Below are positions 45,829-54,200 of a DNA stretch of 64,000 nt, piece after piece. The DNA lies in contig NC_019908.1 in the NCBI RefSeq assembly GCF_000325665.1, positions 496,001 to 560,000 on the forward strand, read 5' to 3'. How positions within the stretch are numbered: position 1 is the first letter of the stretch; each line of letters opens with the position of its first letter. Source of the DNA: Brachyspira pilosicoli P43/6/78 (GTDB taxonomy: Bacteria > Spirochaetota > Brachyspiria > Brachyspirales > Brachyspiraceae). A model generated the notes under the pieces. That model was not told where the DNA came from, did not search any database, and was given only the letters and a program-made list of their open reading frames with translations. The position numbers and the translations under genes were made by a program.

Positions 45829-46603
45829 ATGAAAAAAATTAGTTTAGTAATGATTTTTATATTAATATCAGCTTTTGCATTACATGCAGATGTTATTGAA
45901 GATGAAGTATTTAGATTAATTAATTTAGAGAGAAGCAAGGTATCACTTCCTCCTCTTCCAAATAATCAGAGATTACATTCTTTAGCACTTTATCATAGTG
46001 ATAATATGGCTAAAAATAAATTTCTTTAGTAATACAGATTTAGAAGGTCTTGACTCTAAAGGAAGACAATTAAAATTATATCCTGAAATGGTTGGAAATA
46101 TTACAGAAAGTTTCACAAAGTTAGATGTTATACCTCTAACTGATAAAAATGCTGCTGCTAGTATTGTTAAAAATTTAATGAATACACCAGACTACAAAAA
46201 AGTAATATTATCAAAAGATTTTAATGCTATGGGAGTTGGAGCTTCAAAAAGAGGTGTTGGAGTATATACTACTGTAACTTTAGCGAATATTATAGCTGAG
46301 TCTGTTAATTTTAAGTCTGAAGTAAAATATGGTGATGATATTACTGTACAATATAGAATATTAAATAAAGCACCATTTACAGATTTTAAGATAGCTGTTG
46401 AAATGGCTGACCCTAAGGCTCAAATACTCGGAGATGATGGTAAAACTTATATAGGCAAAGTGATATATGATGTTACAGATGCAGGAAACACTGTTATAAG
46501 CAAAACATTTAAAGCAGAATATGGTAAAGGAGAATACAAAGTTTCATTACTTTATAAGGGTGAGCATTTCTCAAGCAATACAAGAGTTATAACAGTTAAA
46601 TAA
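45829..46603 (+). pseudogene. Secreted CAP/SCP-domain protein, frameshifted
   Basis: A signal peptide ends near Ala20, then a CAP domain begins (EDEVFRLINLERSKVSLPPL, HSLALYHSDNMAKNKF). The first frame stops at 46029. The natural continuation (FFSNTDLEGLDSKGRQLKLY) is in another frame to 46603. A single extra T in the CTTT run near 46022-46026 explains it. The C-terminal part (about 90 residues) looks like a separate beta-sandwich domain. CAP proteins are secreted and bind or cut ligands. Confidence 0.75.
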
Positions 46604-46627
46604 TAATAATATAAAGAGAATAATACA

Positions 46628-47038
46628 ATGAAGTTTAGACATAGGTTTACAATAAAAAAAGGTATAGATTTAACTCCTATGATGGATATAGTATTTAATT
46701 TACTAATATTTTTTATGATAGGCGCTACAATCATGCAAACTCCTCAAATAGAAATTAGTTTACCTAAGTCTACTTCAGCTGTAGGAAAAGAAAAAAATGA
46801 AACTATAATAATAACTATATCTAAAGAAGGCAGTATATACGTTAATGAAGAGGCGGTAAATGATATAGATGGATATCTTAATAATTTAGCTAAAGTTGAA
46901 GGAGAATTAGCTAAGCCTGTTGAGATAAGGTCTGACGAAGATGTTAGAACTCAAGTTTTAATATCTGTAATAGATAGTGTAAAAAATGCTGGTTTTACAA
47001 AACTAGGTATAGCAACAGATACTAAAAATAATAATTAA
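46628..47038 (+). CDS. exbD: ExbD/TolR-family biopolymer transport protein
   Basis: 136 residues: one membrane helix at 14-34 with the essential Asp20 (LTPMMDIVFNLLIFF), then a periplasmic domain. With ExbB/TolQ it forms a proton-driven motor. No exbB lies next to it, so the partner must be elsewhere. Close behind the CAP gene (24 nt). Confidence 0.88.
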   Translation: MKFRHRFTIKKGIDLTPMMDIVFNLLIFFMIGATIMQTPQIEISLPKSTSAVGKEKNETIIITISKEGSIYVNEEAVNDIDGYLNNLAKVEGELAKPVEIRSDEDVRTQVLISVIDSVKNAGFTKLGIATDTKNNN

Positions 47039-47074
47039 AAAAATTAATATATATATAGTAATAGGAGTATTTTT

Positions 47075-47647
47075 ATGAAAACAGTAGATGCAAGAGGCGT
47101 TCCTTGCCCAAAACCTTTAATATTAACTAAAACAGCTTTAATGAATGCTAGTCTCAACGAAGAGATTGAGGTGCTCATTGATGATGAGGTGGCATTCCAT
47201 AATATAACTGATTTTCTTAATAATAATAAAATAACATATTCTAATAATGGAATGAATTTCAAAATAACAAAAAACAAAGAATTATCACAAAATGACTCTG
47301 CTAAAGAAAAATCATCAGGTCCTGTAATTGCTGTAGTAGATAAAAAAGCTATGGGACAGGGAAACGATGAACTTGGAGAATTATTATTAAAAGCATTTTT
47401 AGGAGCTTTAAAAGATGCTAATCCAAAACCTGAGGCTTTATATTGTTATAATGGCGGAGTTTATTTAGGAATTGATGAGCCTTATAAAAGTTTGTTGCAA
47501 GAGCTTAGAGATGCTGGAATAAAAATATTTTTCTGCGGAACTTGCGTTAAGTTTTATGAATTGGAAGGAATAAAAGTAGAAGAGCAAACTAATATGCTTG
47601 GTATAATAGAGGCTATGGCTAATGCTTCTGCTGTAATAAGAGCATAA
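47075..47647 (+). CDS. yedF: Sulfurtransferase-like selenium metabolism protein YedF
   Basis: An N-terminal TusA-like domain (1-70) has the conserved Cys11 in DARGVPCPKPLI; a C-terminal DsrE-like domain follows with a FFCGTCVKFY stretch. YedF is a family linked by gene neighbourhood to selenium use. Here it is followed directly by a cysteine desulfurase-like gene and a Se/S carrier, the usual trio. Confidence 0.88.
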   Translation: MKTVDARGVPCPKPLILTKTALMNASLNEEIEVLIDDEVAFHNITDFLNNNKITYSNNGMNFKITKNKELSQNDSAKEKSSGPVIAVVDKKAMGQGNDELGELLLKAFLGALKDANPKPEALYCYNGGVYLGIDEPYKSLLQELRDAGIKIFFCGTCVKFYELEGIKVEEQTNMLGIIEAMANASAVIRA

Positions 47648-47653
47648 TTTTTT

Positions 47654-48769
47654 ATGAGCAAATATTATTATTTCGATAACTCAACAACGAGTTTTCCTAA
47701 ACCTAAAGAAGTTGCTGAAGATATGAGTAATTTTTTACTTAATATCGGAGGCACTTATGGAAGGGTAAATACCAAAAGAGGAAAATACACCACTGAAAAA
47801 ATAGAAGAATGCAGAGAACTTTTAGCGAATAAGTTTATAGGTACAAAAAATGATTCTAATATTGTATTTACTTCTGGGGCAACAAGGGCTGTTAATGATA
47901 TATTAATAGGTTTAGATTTGCATGATACAAAAGTTTTAATTTCTTCATTAGAGCATAATGCAGTACTTAGACCTATTTATCATTTGCATAAAAATAAAAA
48001 TGTTGAATATCAATTAATTCCTTCAAAAGACGGAGGAAAAATTGATATAGAAGCTTTATCTGAAATAGTAAAAAAAGATAAAATATCACTTGCTATAGTT
48101 AATATGGAAAGCAATATTAGCGGAGTTATACAGCCAATAAAAGAGATAAAAGAAACTGTTAAAGACATTCCCCTACTCGTTGATGCTACTCAGTATATAG
48201 GTGTTGGTGATATATTTGCTGATGATTGGAATATAGATTATTTAGTGTTTACAGGTCATAAAGGTTTACTCGGTCCTACTGGTACAGGCGGTTTTTATGT
48301 GAAAGAGCCTAATAAACTTAAAGCTTCATATTTTGGCGGAGGCTATGGTGACGGTTTTGAAACGCCTTACAGTGTGCCGGAAATATATGAGGCAGGCACT
48401 CCTAATACTGTTGGTATTATAGGGCTTTTAGCAGCATTAAAAAACAGACCGTCATGGAACATAACAATAAATGATATGATAGACACTATAAAAAAAATAG
48501 AAAGCTCAAATAAATATAAAGTAATTTGGTCTAGAGAGCCTTCTTCACAGGGTTTTTTGTTTTCTATAGAGAGTGATTTAAATATGGCAGAAATTGCTCA
48601 TAGGTTATATGATGATTATAATATAGAATGCAGATATGGTTTTCATTGTGCAATTTTAGCTCATAATTTTTACAAGAATAATAATGGTGCTATAAGATTT
48701 TCTTTTTCACCATATACTACAAAAGAAGATTTAGAATATTTAGCTGATGTACTTATAAACAAATTATAG
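47654..48769 (+). CDS. Class V aminotransferase, cysteine desulfurase-like
   Basis: 371 residues with a PLP fold. The Schiff-base Lys is near 203 in FTGHKGLLGPTG, and Cys326/Cys332 (ECRYGFHC) lie near the C-terminus. It probably mobilises S or Se from cysteine/selenocysteine for the neighbouring YedF and the carrier (inference). It starts 6 nt after yedF. It differs from IscS in length and lacks the long C-terminal Cys loop motif, so it may be a selenocysteine lyase-like enzyme. Confidence 0.85.
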   Translation: MSKYYYFDNSTTSFPKPKEVAEDMSNFLLNIGGTYGRVNTKRGKYTTEKIEECRELLANKFIGTKNDSNIVFTSGATRAVNDILIGLDLHDTKVLISSLEHNAVLRPIYHLHKNKNVEYQLIPSKDGGKIDIEALSEIVKKDKISLAIVNMESNISGVIQPIKEIKETVKDIPLLVDATQYIGVGDIFADDWNIDYLVFTGHKGLLGPTGTGGFYVKEPNKLKASYFGGGYGDGFETPYSVPEIYEAGTPNTVGIIGLLAALKNRPSWNITINDMIDTIKKIESSNKYKVIWSREPSSQGFLFSIESDLNMAEIAHRLYDDYNIECRYGFHCAILAHNFYKNNNGAIRFSFSPYTTKEDLEYLADVLINKL

Positions 48770-48781
48770 GATTTTTAATAT

Positions 48782-49000
48782 ATGACTAAAAGTTTTTGTT
48801 ATTTAAAAACACCAAGAGATTTAATAAAGGCAGAGAAAATATTATCAGATGCTGGTATTGAAGTAATTGTACGTCCTGCTCCAGAGCCAATATTTGGTGT
48901 TTGCAATATGGCTATAGATATAAAAGATAATGACAAAGTATATATAGTCTCTTTACTTGAGGCGGCTGGTTTAGTGGTATTAATAAAAGAAAGTGAATAA
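48782..49000 (+). CDS. Se/S carrier-like protein (formerly DUF3343)
   Basis: 72 residues, a compact ferredoxin-like protein. Cys6 (SFCYLKTPRD) and Cys41 (GVCNMAIDI) are the possible carriers. The family (PF11823, Se_S_carrier) occurs next to csd and yedF genes. 12 nt downstream of the aminotransferase gene, with SD AGGA. Confidence 0.82.
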   Translation: MTKSFCYLKTPRDLIKAEKILSDAGIEVIVRPAPEPIFGVCNMAIDIKDNDKVYIVSLLEAAGLVVLIKESE

Positions 49001-49047
49001 TATGCCTAAATAAATATAATTGGTTAATTTATTTTATAAAAATTATC

Positions 49048-49210
49048 AACTTTTTCCAGCCTTCGCACCCATACCTAAAGGTACTTTCTTCGGTCGCAAA
49101 AAGTGGGGGGCAGTATGTACTTCGTTAGATATAAAACCCTGCAAATATATTAATTTATGTCTTTATTTTATTCAACTTTTTCCCGCCGCAAAAAGTTGCA
49201 AAAAGTGCAA
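49048..49210. repeat. GC-richer intergenic repeat with nested hairpins
   Basis: This stretch stands out in GC content from its neighbours. It starts CAACTTTTTCCAGCC, contains GTACTTTCTTCGGTCGCAAA and ends near a palindrome CAACTTTTT-CCCGCCG-CAAAAAGTTG (about 49173-49198). The outer ends are inverted copies of CAACTTTTT/AAAAAGTTG, so it looks like a small palindromic or MITE-like dispersed element. A 72-codon ORF over it is not a convincing gene. A copy count in the whole genome would confirm it. Confidence 0.5.
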
Positions 49211-49262
49211 GTATCTAAATTTTATATCTAAGAAATAAATATGTATAATGATACAATATATA

Positions 49263-50453
49263 TTATTCATGTTCTAATAACTTTTTGTAAGAAACTTCTA
49301 TTGCAAAAGCTCCAAGCGGTGCTGTTATTAATATGGCAAGTACTGCTATTACAAGTATAATCTCTCCTGATGCCAAACCCAACGATAAAGGAATAGAACC
49401 TATTGCAGCCTGAACTGTTGCTTTAGGGCAATATGCTATCATAGAAAATATTCTTTCTTTTTTATTGAGTTTGGTTTTTATTAATGATACAAGAACACCT
49501 AACATTCTAAATATTAAAACAGCAAATATTAATACAATTCCTAAAACTCCAGCATTAAAAGCATAATTAATATTTACCGCAGCACCCACTAACACAAAAA
49601 GAATAATTTCAGCAGCTACCCAAAGTTTTGAGTATTTTAATGAAAGCCTTTTTGATAATTCTTCTTTTGATTTTTTAAGATATGCTCCTATACTCATAAC
49701 TGCTAAAAGTCCAGATATTCCTATAACTCCTCCAAATAAATTAGATATTGAAGTCTCTATACTTACAAGTATAAAAGATATGCTTAATATTATTACTACT
49801 TTAGCACTGTCTCTTATATGGAATTTAGTAAAGAACTTTGATAATATAAAACCTATAATAATACCTAATAAAAGTCCAAATATAATTGAAGTAGGTATTT
49901 TGACAAAGTCAAGGTAAGATATATTTCCTCCCTTAACAAGCGAAGTAAAAGATGTAAATAGCACTATTACAAATATATCATCAACAGAAGCACCAGCCAT
50001 AAGTAGTTGAGGTATACTTTTGTTGGTACCGTATTTTTCATCTATAAGTTTAAGCATTTTCGGCACAAGCACAGCAGGAGATACAGCAGCTACAACAGCC
50101 CCCATTAAAGCAGCATCTAATAAACTAATATCAAAAAGTTTCGGAGCTATTAAAATCATTCCTATTATTTCAAAACTTGCAGGCACAAAGCACATTAATA
50201 TTGCAGGACGCCCTACTTTCTTTAAGTCTTCTATATCAAGATTAAGCCCAGCACGAGTAAGTATTATAATAAGTGCCAATTCTCTTAAATCTGCTGATAT
50301 TGAAAGTATAGAGTTATCTAATAAATTTAAACAATATGGTCCTAATACTATACCTGTTATAATTAGTCCTAAAAGTGATGGGAGTTTTAAGAGTGAGAAT
50401 ATTTTTCCAAGTATCATTCCGCATAAAAATATTAATGCCAAACTGAGAAGCAT
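49263..50453 (-). CDS. Cation/proton antiporter (CPA family)
   Basis: About 396 residues with 11-13 membrane helices. LPSLLGLIITGIVLGP, AAVSPAVLVPKMLKL and GASVDDIFVIVLF (a DD pair in the ion-binding region) are typical of monovalent cation/H+ antiporters. It exchanges Na+ or K+ for H+. Start at ATG 50453 is preferred (AAGGA upstream); the ORF can extend 27 codons further upstream. The C-terminus lacks a TrkA-N domain. Confidence 0.85.
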   Translation of the reverse strand: MLLSLALIFLCGMILGKIFSLLKLPSLLGLIITGIVLGPYCLNLLDNSILSISADLRELALIIILTRAGLNLDIEDLKKVGRPAILMCFVPASFEIIGMILIAPKLFDISLLDAALMGAVVAAVSPAVLVPKMLKLIDEKYGTNKSIPQLLMAGASVDDIFVIVLFTSFTSLVKGGNISYLDFVKIPTSIIFGLLLGIIIGFILSKFFTKFHIRDSAKVVIILSISFILVSIETSISNLFGGVIGISGLLAVMSIGAYLKKSKEELSKRLSLKYSKLWVAAEIILFVLVGAAVNINYAFNAGVLGIVLIFAVLIFRMLGVLVSLIKTKLNKKERIFSMIAYCPKATVQAAIGSIPLSLGLASGEIILVIAVLAILITAPLGAFAIEVSYKKLLEHE

Positions 50454-50680
50454 AATTACATAATCCTTTTTGATTAGTATTTGATTTTTTATTATGATAT
50501 AAATTGAAGAAATATAAAAAGCTATTATCTGCAAAAATCATAAATCACCTAAACTATAATTTTTTTATAATTTAAGTTTATAAAAAATCATAAATTTGCA
50601 GAAGTCATCAGCTTTTATATTTTTTGATTAATTAAAAATAAATAAGCGGTTTAATTATTTTATAAATTTATTAAATAATT

Positions 50681-50707
50681 TAAGGAGACCTCATTCCTTA
50701 TTTTTTT
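50681..50707 (+). terminator. Orphan hairpin with T run
   Basis: TAAGGA (50681-50686) / TCCTTA (50695-50700) with an 8-nt loop and seven T. It lies in a 480-nt gap (50454-50934) between the antiporter and a small broken gene, otherwise AT-rich DNA without a convincing ORF. No plus-strand gene is upstream within reach, so it might end a small RNA. The 6-bp stem is weak. Confidence 0.35.
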
Positions 50708-50934
50708 GTATATTCTATCATAAATATTTTTTATTTCAATATTTTAATAATATTATATATATAAATTTTGTAAATATAATAATAACTATTATTGATATTT
50801 TGATATTTTACAATATAATATCAATAATAACTAGAGATTAAAACAAAATATTGTTTACTATTTATGTTTTTGTAATAATTTTTTATAAAAATATAAATAG
50901 TAGCTTTTATTATAAAAACAAACAAACTTACTTA

Positions 50935-51119
50935 ATGATATTTTTGGTATTATTTAATTTTTATACGTGTAGAAAACAGTCAGTTGTAAATCCTATTAAT
51001 AGACCAATAGAAAAAATCATAATGATGGCGGAAATAATAGCATATATATTGAGGTTGTTGCTAATACTATGATAAATAATGAAGCATTATCTTCATTTAG
51101 ATTAATATTAAAACCTTAA
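50935..51119 (+). pseudogene. Short lipoprotein-like gene with a frameshift
   Basis: ATG 50935 gives a hydrophobic start ending in FNFYTC, which resembles a lipobox, and then PIEKII and a stop at 51072. With one more A in the run at 51011-51016 the frame becomes KNHNDGGNNSIYIEVVANTM and goes on to 51119, giving about 61 residues. No SD is visible. Small and speculative; it lies just upstream of an outer-membrane protein gene. Confidence 0.4.
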
Positions 51120-51136
51120 ATTAAAAAGGATAATTT

Positions 51137-51865
51137 ATGAAAAATATACTAATAATACTATTTATATTTTCAAATATAGTATTCGCTTCTTCCTTTGAAT
51201 TTGATTTTTCTGTTTCTTCAGGCGGTACATTTGATTTCAGTTACAATGAAGGATATTCTTTTAAAAAAGATTTAGATGGTTTTAGAGTAGGTTCAGGACT
51301 TTCATTAAGCATATTGCTGTCATTGGGCAGAAATGATGAAATTAATAATAATATTTTAACCAGTATAAGTAGTATGATTGAAACAGGATATAATTATTAT
51401 AGGAGGGAGAGAAGAGGAAATAAAGATTATTATACTGATGATGGATATTATGTATATGATTATCATAGTATTATTTTAGGATATTTGCTTAGACTAAATT
51501 TTCACAATAAGGTTTCTTTAGGCATAGGAGGTGGAATTTTTATTCCTTTATACAGTACAGCTAATCAGGCAGATTATTCATTTGGACTTATTGATAATTA
51601 TCAATATATGACAGAGTTTAATCAAAAAAATATTGCTTTTATGTATAAGCTTCCTTTTATGCCTTATGTAAAAGCGAATGTTGTAAGATATTTTTATTTT
51701 TCAGACAGATGGTCTTTTAAAATTGGAGGAAATTTAATATATAATTTTGGTATGGAGCTTGATACTTATAGATTAGGTTTTTATAATGTATATGATAAAT
51801 ATAATTTTTCTTATTTTGATATAGAGATTTATGTTGGCATTTCCTTCGGAAGACCTAATAAATAA
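51137..51865 (+). CDS. Outer-membrane beta-barrel protein of unknown family
   Basis: 242 residues: a signal peptide (17-18 residues) followed by alternating hydrophobic/aromatic strands (FEFDFSVSSGGTFDFSYNEG, FGMELDTYRLGFYNVYDKYN), typical of spirochaete barrels. It ends in strand YFDIEIYVGISFG. SD AAAGGA is good. No homologue can be named. Confidence 0.7.
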   Translation: MKNILIILFIFSNIVFASSFEFDFSVSSGGTFDFSYNEGYSFKKDLDGFRVGSGLSLSILLSLGRNDEINNNILTSISSMIETGYNYYRRERRGNKDYYTDDGYYVYDYHSIILGYLLRLNFHNKVSLGIGGGIFIPLYSTANQADYSFGLIDNYQYMTEFNQKNIAFMYKLPFMPYVKANVVRYFYFSDRWSFKIGGNLIYNFGMELDTYRLGFYNVYDKYNFSYFDIEIYVGISFGRPNK

Positions 51866-51882
51866 TTAATAATGTTTATAAT

Positions 51883-51935
51883 AATATCAAGTGCAGTAAA
51901 ATTTTAGTGTATATTTTTTTATTGTACTTGATATT
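51883..51935 (+). terminator. Inverted repeat after the outer-membrane gene
   Basis: Arms AATATCAAGT (51883-51892) and ACTTGATATT (51926-51935) pair perfectly around a 33-nt AT-rich loop. Only a modest T run follows, so it may be a terminator or a mRNA stabiliser. Confidence 0.45.
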
Positions 51936-52082
51936 TATTATCTAATATAAATATTTTTTATTTCAAGTTGTAATAAACTGTTAATTTTTAATATAATAAT
52001 ATAAAATATTTTTGTTAACATATTAAAAAAATTACCGTTAATACGAATAGGTATTATAATATATTTAATGGCGGTTTAAAAA

Positions 52083-54191
52083 ATGGCTGTAAAAAAAACA
52101 ACTGAAGAAAATAAAGAAAACTACAAAAAAATTGCTGAGAAATTGCAAACAAAATTAGATAAATCTGAAGCAAAGATAATAGAATTAAATGAGAAATATA
52201 TAAAAGTAATAGATTTGCAAAAAAAGAAATTAGAAGATAAATATAAAAAACTTGAAGATAAATATAAAGAAAAAATAAAACAGTTAGAAGATAATATAAA
52301 AAAATACAAAACAGATAATGTAAAAACAATTAATTCAGATATAGAAAAATTAAAAAAGAAATTAGAATTAGTAGAAAAGAGCAATAAGAAACTCGAAGAA
52401 GAAAAGAAAAAAATAGAAACACAAAATAAAGAGCTTAACTTAAAAATAAAAGAAGCACTACAAACTAATAAAGATACAGATAAAGAAACTTCAAAACTAA
52501 TAAAAGATTTAGAAGGCAAATTAAAATCTCTAGAAACAGAAAAAGAAAAAATAGAAATACAGAATAAAGAATTAAGCTTACAAATAAAAGAAGCACTACA
52601 AACTAGCAAAGATGCAGACAAAGAATCTTCAAGATTAGTAAAAGACTTAGAAAGTAAATTAAAAACTTTATTAACAGAAAAAGAAAAAATAGAAGCCCAA
52701 AATAAAGAACTAAACTTACAAATAAAAGAGGCATTAAAAACTAGTAAAGATTCTGACAAAAAAGACAAAGAAACTTCAAAACTAATAAAAGATTTAGAAG
52801 GCAAATTAAAAGCCTTAGAAACAGAAAAAAGAAAAATAGAAACCCAAAACAAAGAATTAAACTTACAAATAAAAGAAGCGTTAAAAACTAGTAAAGACTC
52901 CGACAAAAAAGACAAAGAAACTTCAAAATTAATAAAAGATTTAGAAAGCAAATTAAAAACTCTATTAACAGAAAAAGAAAAAATAGAAGCTAATAATCTT
53001 AAATTAAATGAAGAAATAAAATTATTGAAAGAAGAAAATAAAAGTTCTAAAAATACTATAAAAGAAATAAATGATTTAAAAAAGAAATTAGAACAATCTG
53101 AAAACTTAAGAAAAGAAGTTACTGAGAAATTAAAAAATGCTATAGTACAATTAAAAGAAAACAAAAAAAATGCAAATAAAGTTTCAAAAGAAGATAAAGA
53201 AAAATTTAGAGAAAATTTAAAATTATTAAAAAAAATAAAAAAAGAAAGTGAACTATTAGATAAAAAAAGAGCACATTTAAAAAAAGAAGAAGAGAAATTA
53301 AGATTAATAAGAAGCAATATACAAAGCTCAGCAAAAGATATAGCATCAACTATAAGAAATAGTCAAGTTAATTATTATAATAATCCTAATATGCCAGAAA
53401 ATCCATTAGACCCTAATGGTACAACCGACTCTTTGGATATGCAAGGAAATAAAGCTTTTGATATAGACCCTGCAACTGAAGAAGGAATAAAAAAAATGGC
53501 AGGCATAATGTGTGCTGCTATGGACGATTATAGAGAGCAAAAAGAAAAAGAAAGCAAAGAAGAAACCATAACAGAAGGCGAAGAGAGATTAAATAAAGCA
53601 TCAGAGCAATTAGAAGATTTGGTAGAAAGCAGACTAGAAGATACATATCAAAATGATAATGCTCAAAAACGTCCATTTACAATAATAGATAAAATTGAAA
53701 ACAGCAGAGTTGAAATAAATGAAGGATATAACCCTCAATCTGCTGGTCAAACAATAGTTACAAACAATGAAGATGGAACTAAACAAACTATAACAGCTCC
53801 AGCAAATCAGCAAGTTCCTAATATCACAGTAAAAGTAGAAGCTCCAAAAGAAACAAATAAATTATCAAAACCAGAAACTCAATTAAGACCTGCTAGTGAA
53901 ACTCCTACTATGAGAATGAAGCTTCTTGATGATACTGATGATTATGAAAAGAAACTTGTTATTACTTATGGGTTTGATAATATGCCTGAAAATATGTATT
54001 ATTCAAAATACAAAAAAATATTAAGAAATGCTGCTAGAATAAGTTTGCTTGGTAATTTACAAGAAGGTCTTGATATGTTTAAGCTAATAAGAGATCAAAA
54101 TATACCAGATGAGTATAAACAAATGATAGATAAAAACATACAAGATATAACTTATTATCTTAGAGGTTTGCATAGAGTTAGATTGGAATAG
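52083..54191 (+). CDS. Large coiled-coil protein with tandem heptad repeats
   Basis: 702 residues, almost all charged helix from 1 to 430, with a stammer-free heptad pattern. Five imperfect repeats of about 46-49 residues lie at 92-324 (for example KIETQNKELNLQIKEALKTS). The C-terminal half (430-702) is less regular, with a Pro/Asn-rich middle and a helical end. No signal peptide or membrane helix. It may be a cytoskeletal or scaffold protein (inference). A TATAAT at 52055-52060 and a weak SD lie upstream. It begins an apparent operon with the next five genes. Confidence 0.75.
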   Translation: MAVKKTTEENKENYKKIAEKLQTKLDKSEAKIIELNEKYIKVIDLQKKKLEDKYKKLEDKYKEKIKQLEDNIKKYKTDNVKTINSDIEKLKKKLELVEKSNKKLEEEKKKIETQNKELNLKIKEALQTNKDTDKETSKLIKDLEGKLKSLETEKEKIEIQNKELSLQIKEALQTSKDADKESSRLVKDLESKLKTLLTEKEKIEAQNKELNLQIKEALKTSKDSDKKDKETSKLIKDLEGKLKALETEKRKIETQNKELNLQIKEALKTSKDSDKKDKETSKLIKDLESKLKTLLTEKEKIEANNLKLNEEIKLLKEENKSSKNTIKEINDLKKKLEQSENLRKEVTEKLKNAIVQLKENKKNANKVSKEDKEKFRENLKLLKKIKKESELLDKKRAHLKKEEEKLRLIRSNIQSSAKDIASTIRNSQVNYYNNPNMPENPLDPNGTTDSLDMQGNKAFDIDPATEEGIKKMAGIMCAAMDDYREQKEKESKEETITEGEERLNKASEQLEDLVESRLEDTYQNDNAQKRPFTIIDKIENSRVEINEGYNPQSAGQTIVTNNEDGTKQTITAPANQQVPNITVKVEAPKETNKLSKPETQLRPASETPTMRMKLLDDTDDYEKKLVITYGFDNMPENMYYSKYKKILRNAARISLLGNLQEGLDMFKLIRDQNIPDEYKQMIDKNIQDITYYLRGLHRVRLE
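52356..53054 (+). repeat. In-gene tandem repeats of about 138-147 bp
   Basis: Five imperfect copies inside the coiled-coil gene, each encoding ExxKLKxLxTEKxKIExxNKEL and a variable linker. The third and fourth are nearly identical at DNA level, so copy number could change by recombination. Confidence 0.8.
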
Positions 54192-54200
54192 AAGTTTTTT

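Noticed and set aside
49020-49238. Plus-strand ORF of 72 codons over the intergenic repeat
   Set aside because: It covers the palindromic element, has no SD and its sequence is explained by the repeat.
52121-53317. Long minus-strand ORF of 398 codons inside the coiled-coil gene
   Set aside because: Its Phe/Ser-rich sequence is the antisense of Lys/Glu-rich heptads; codon bias makes stop-free antisense frames.
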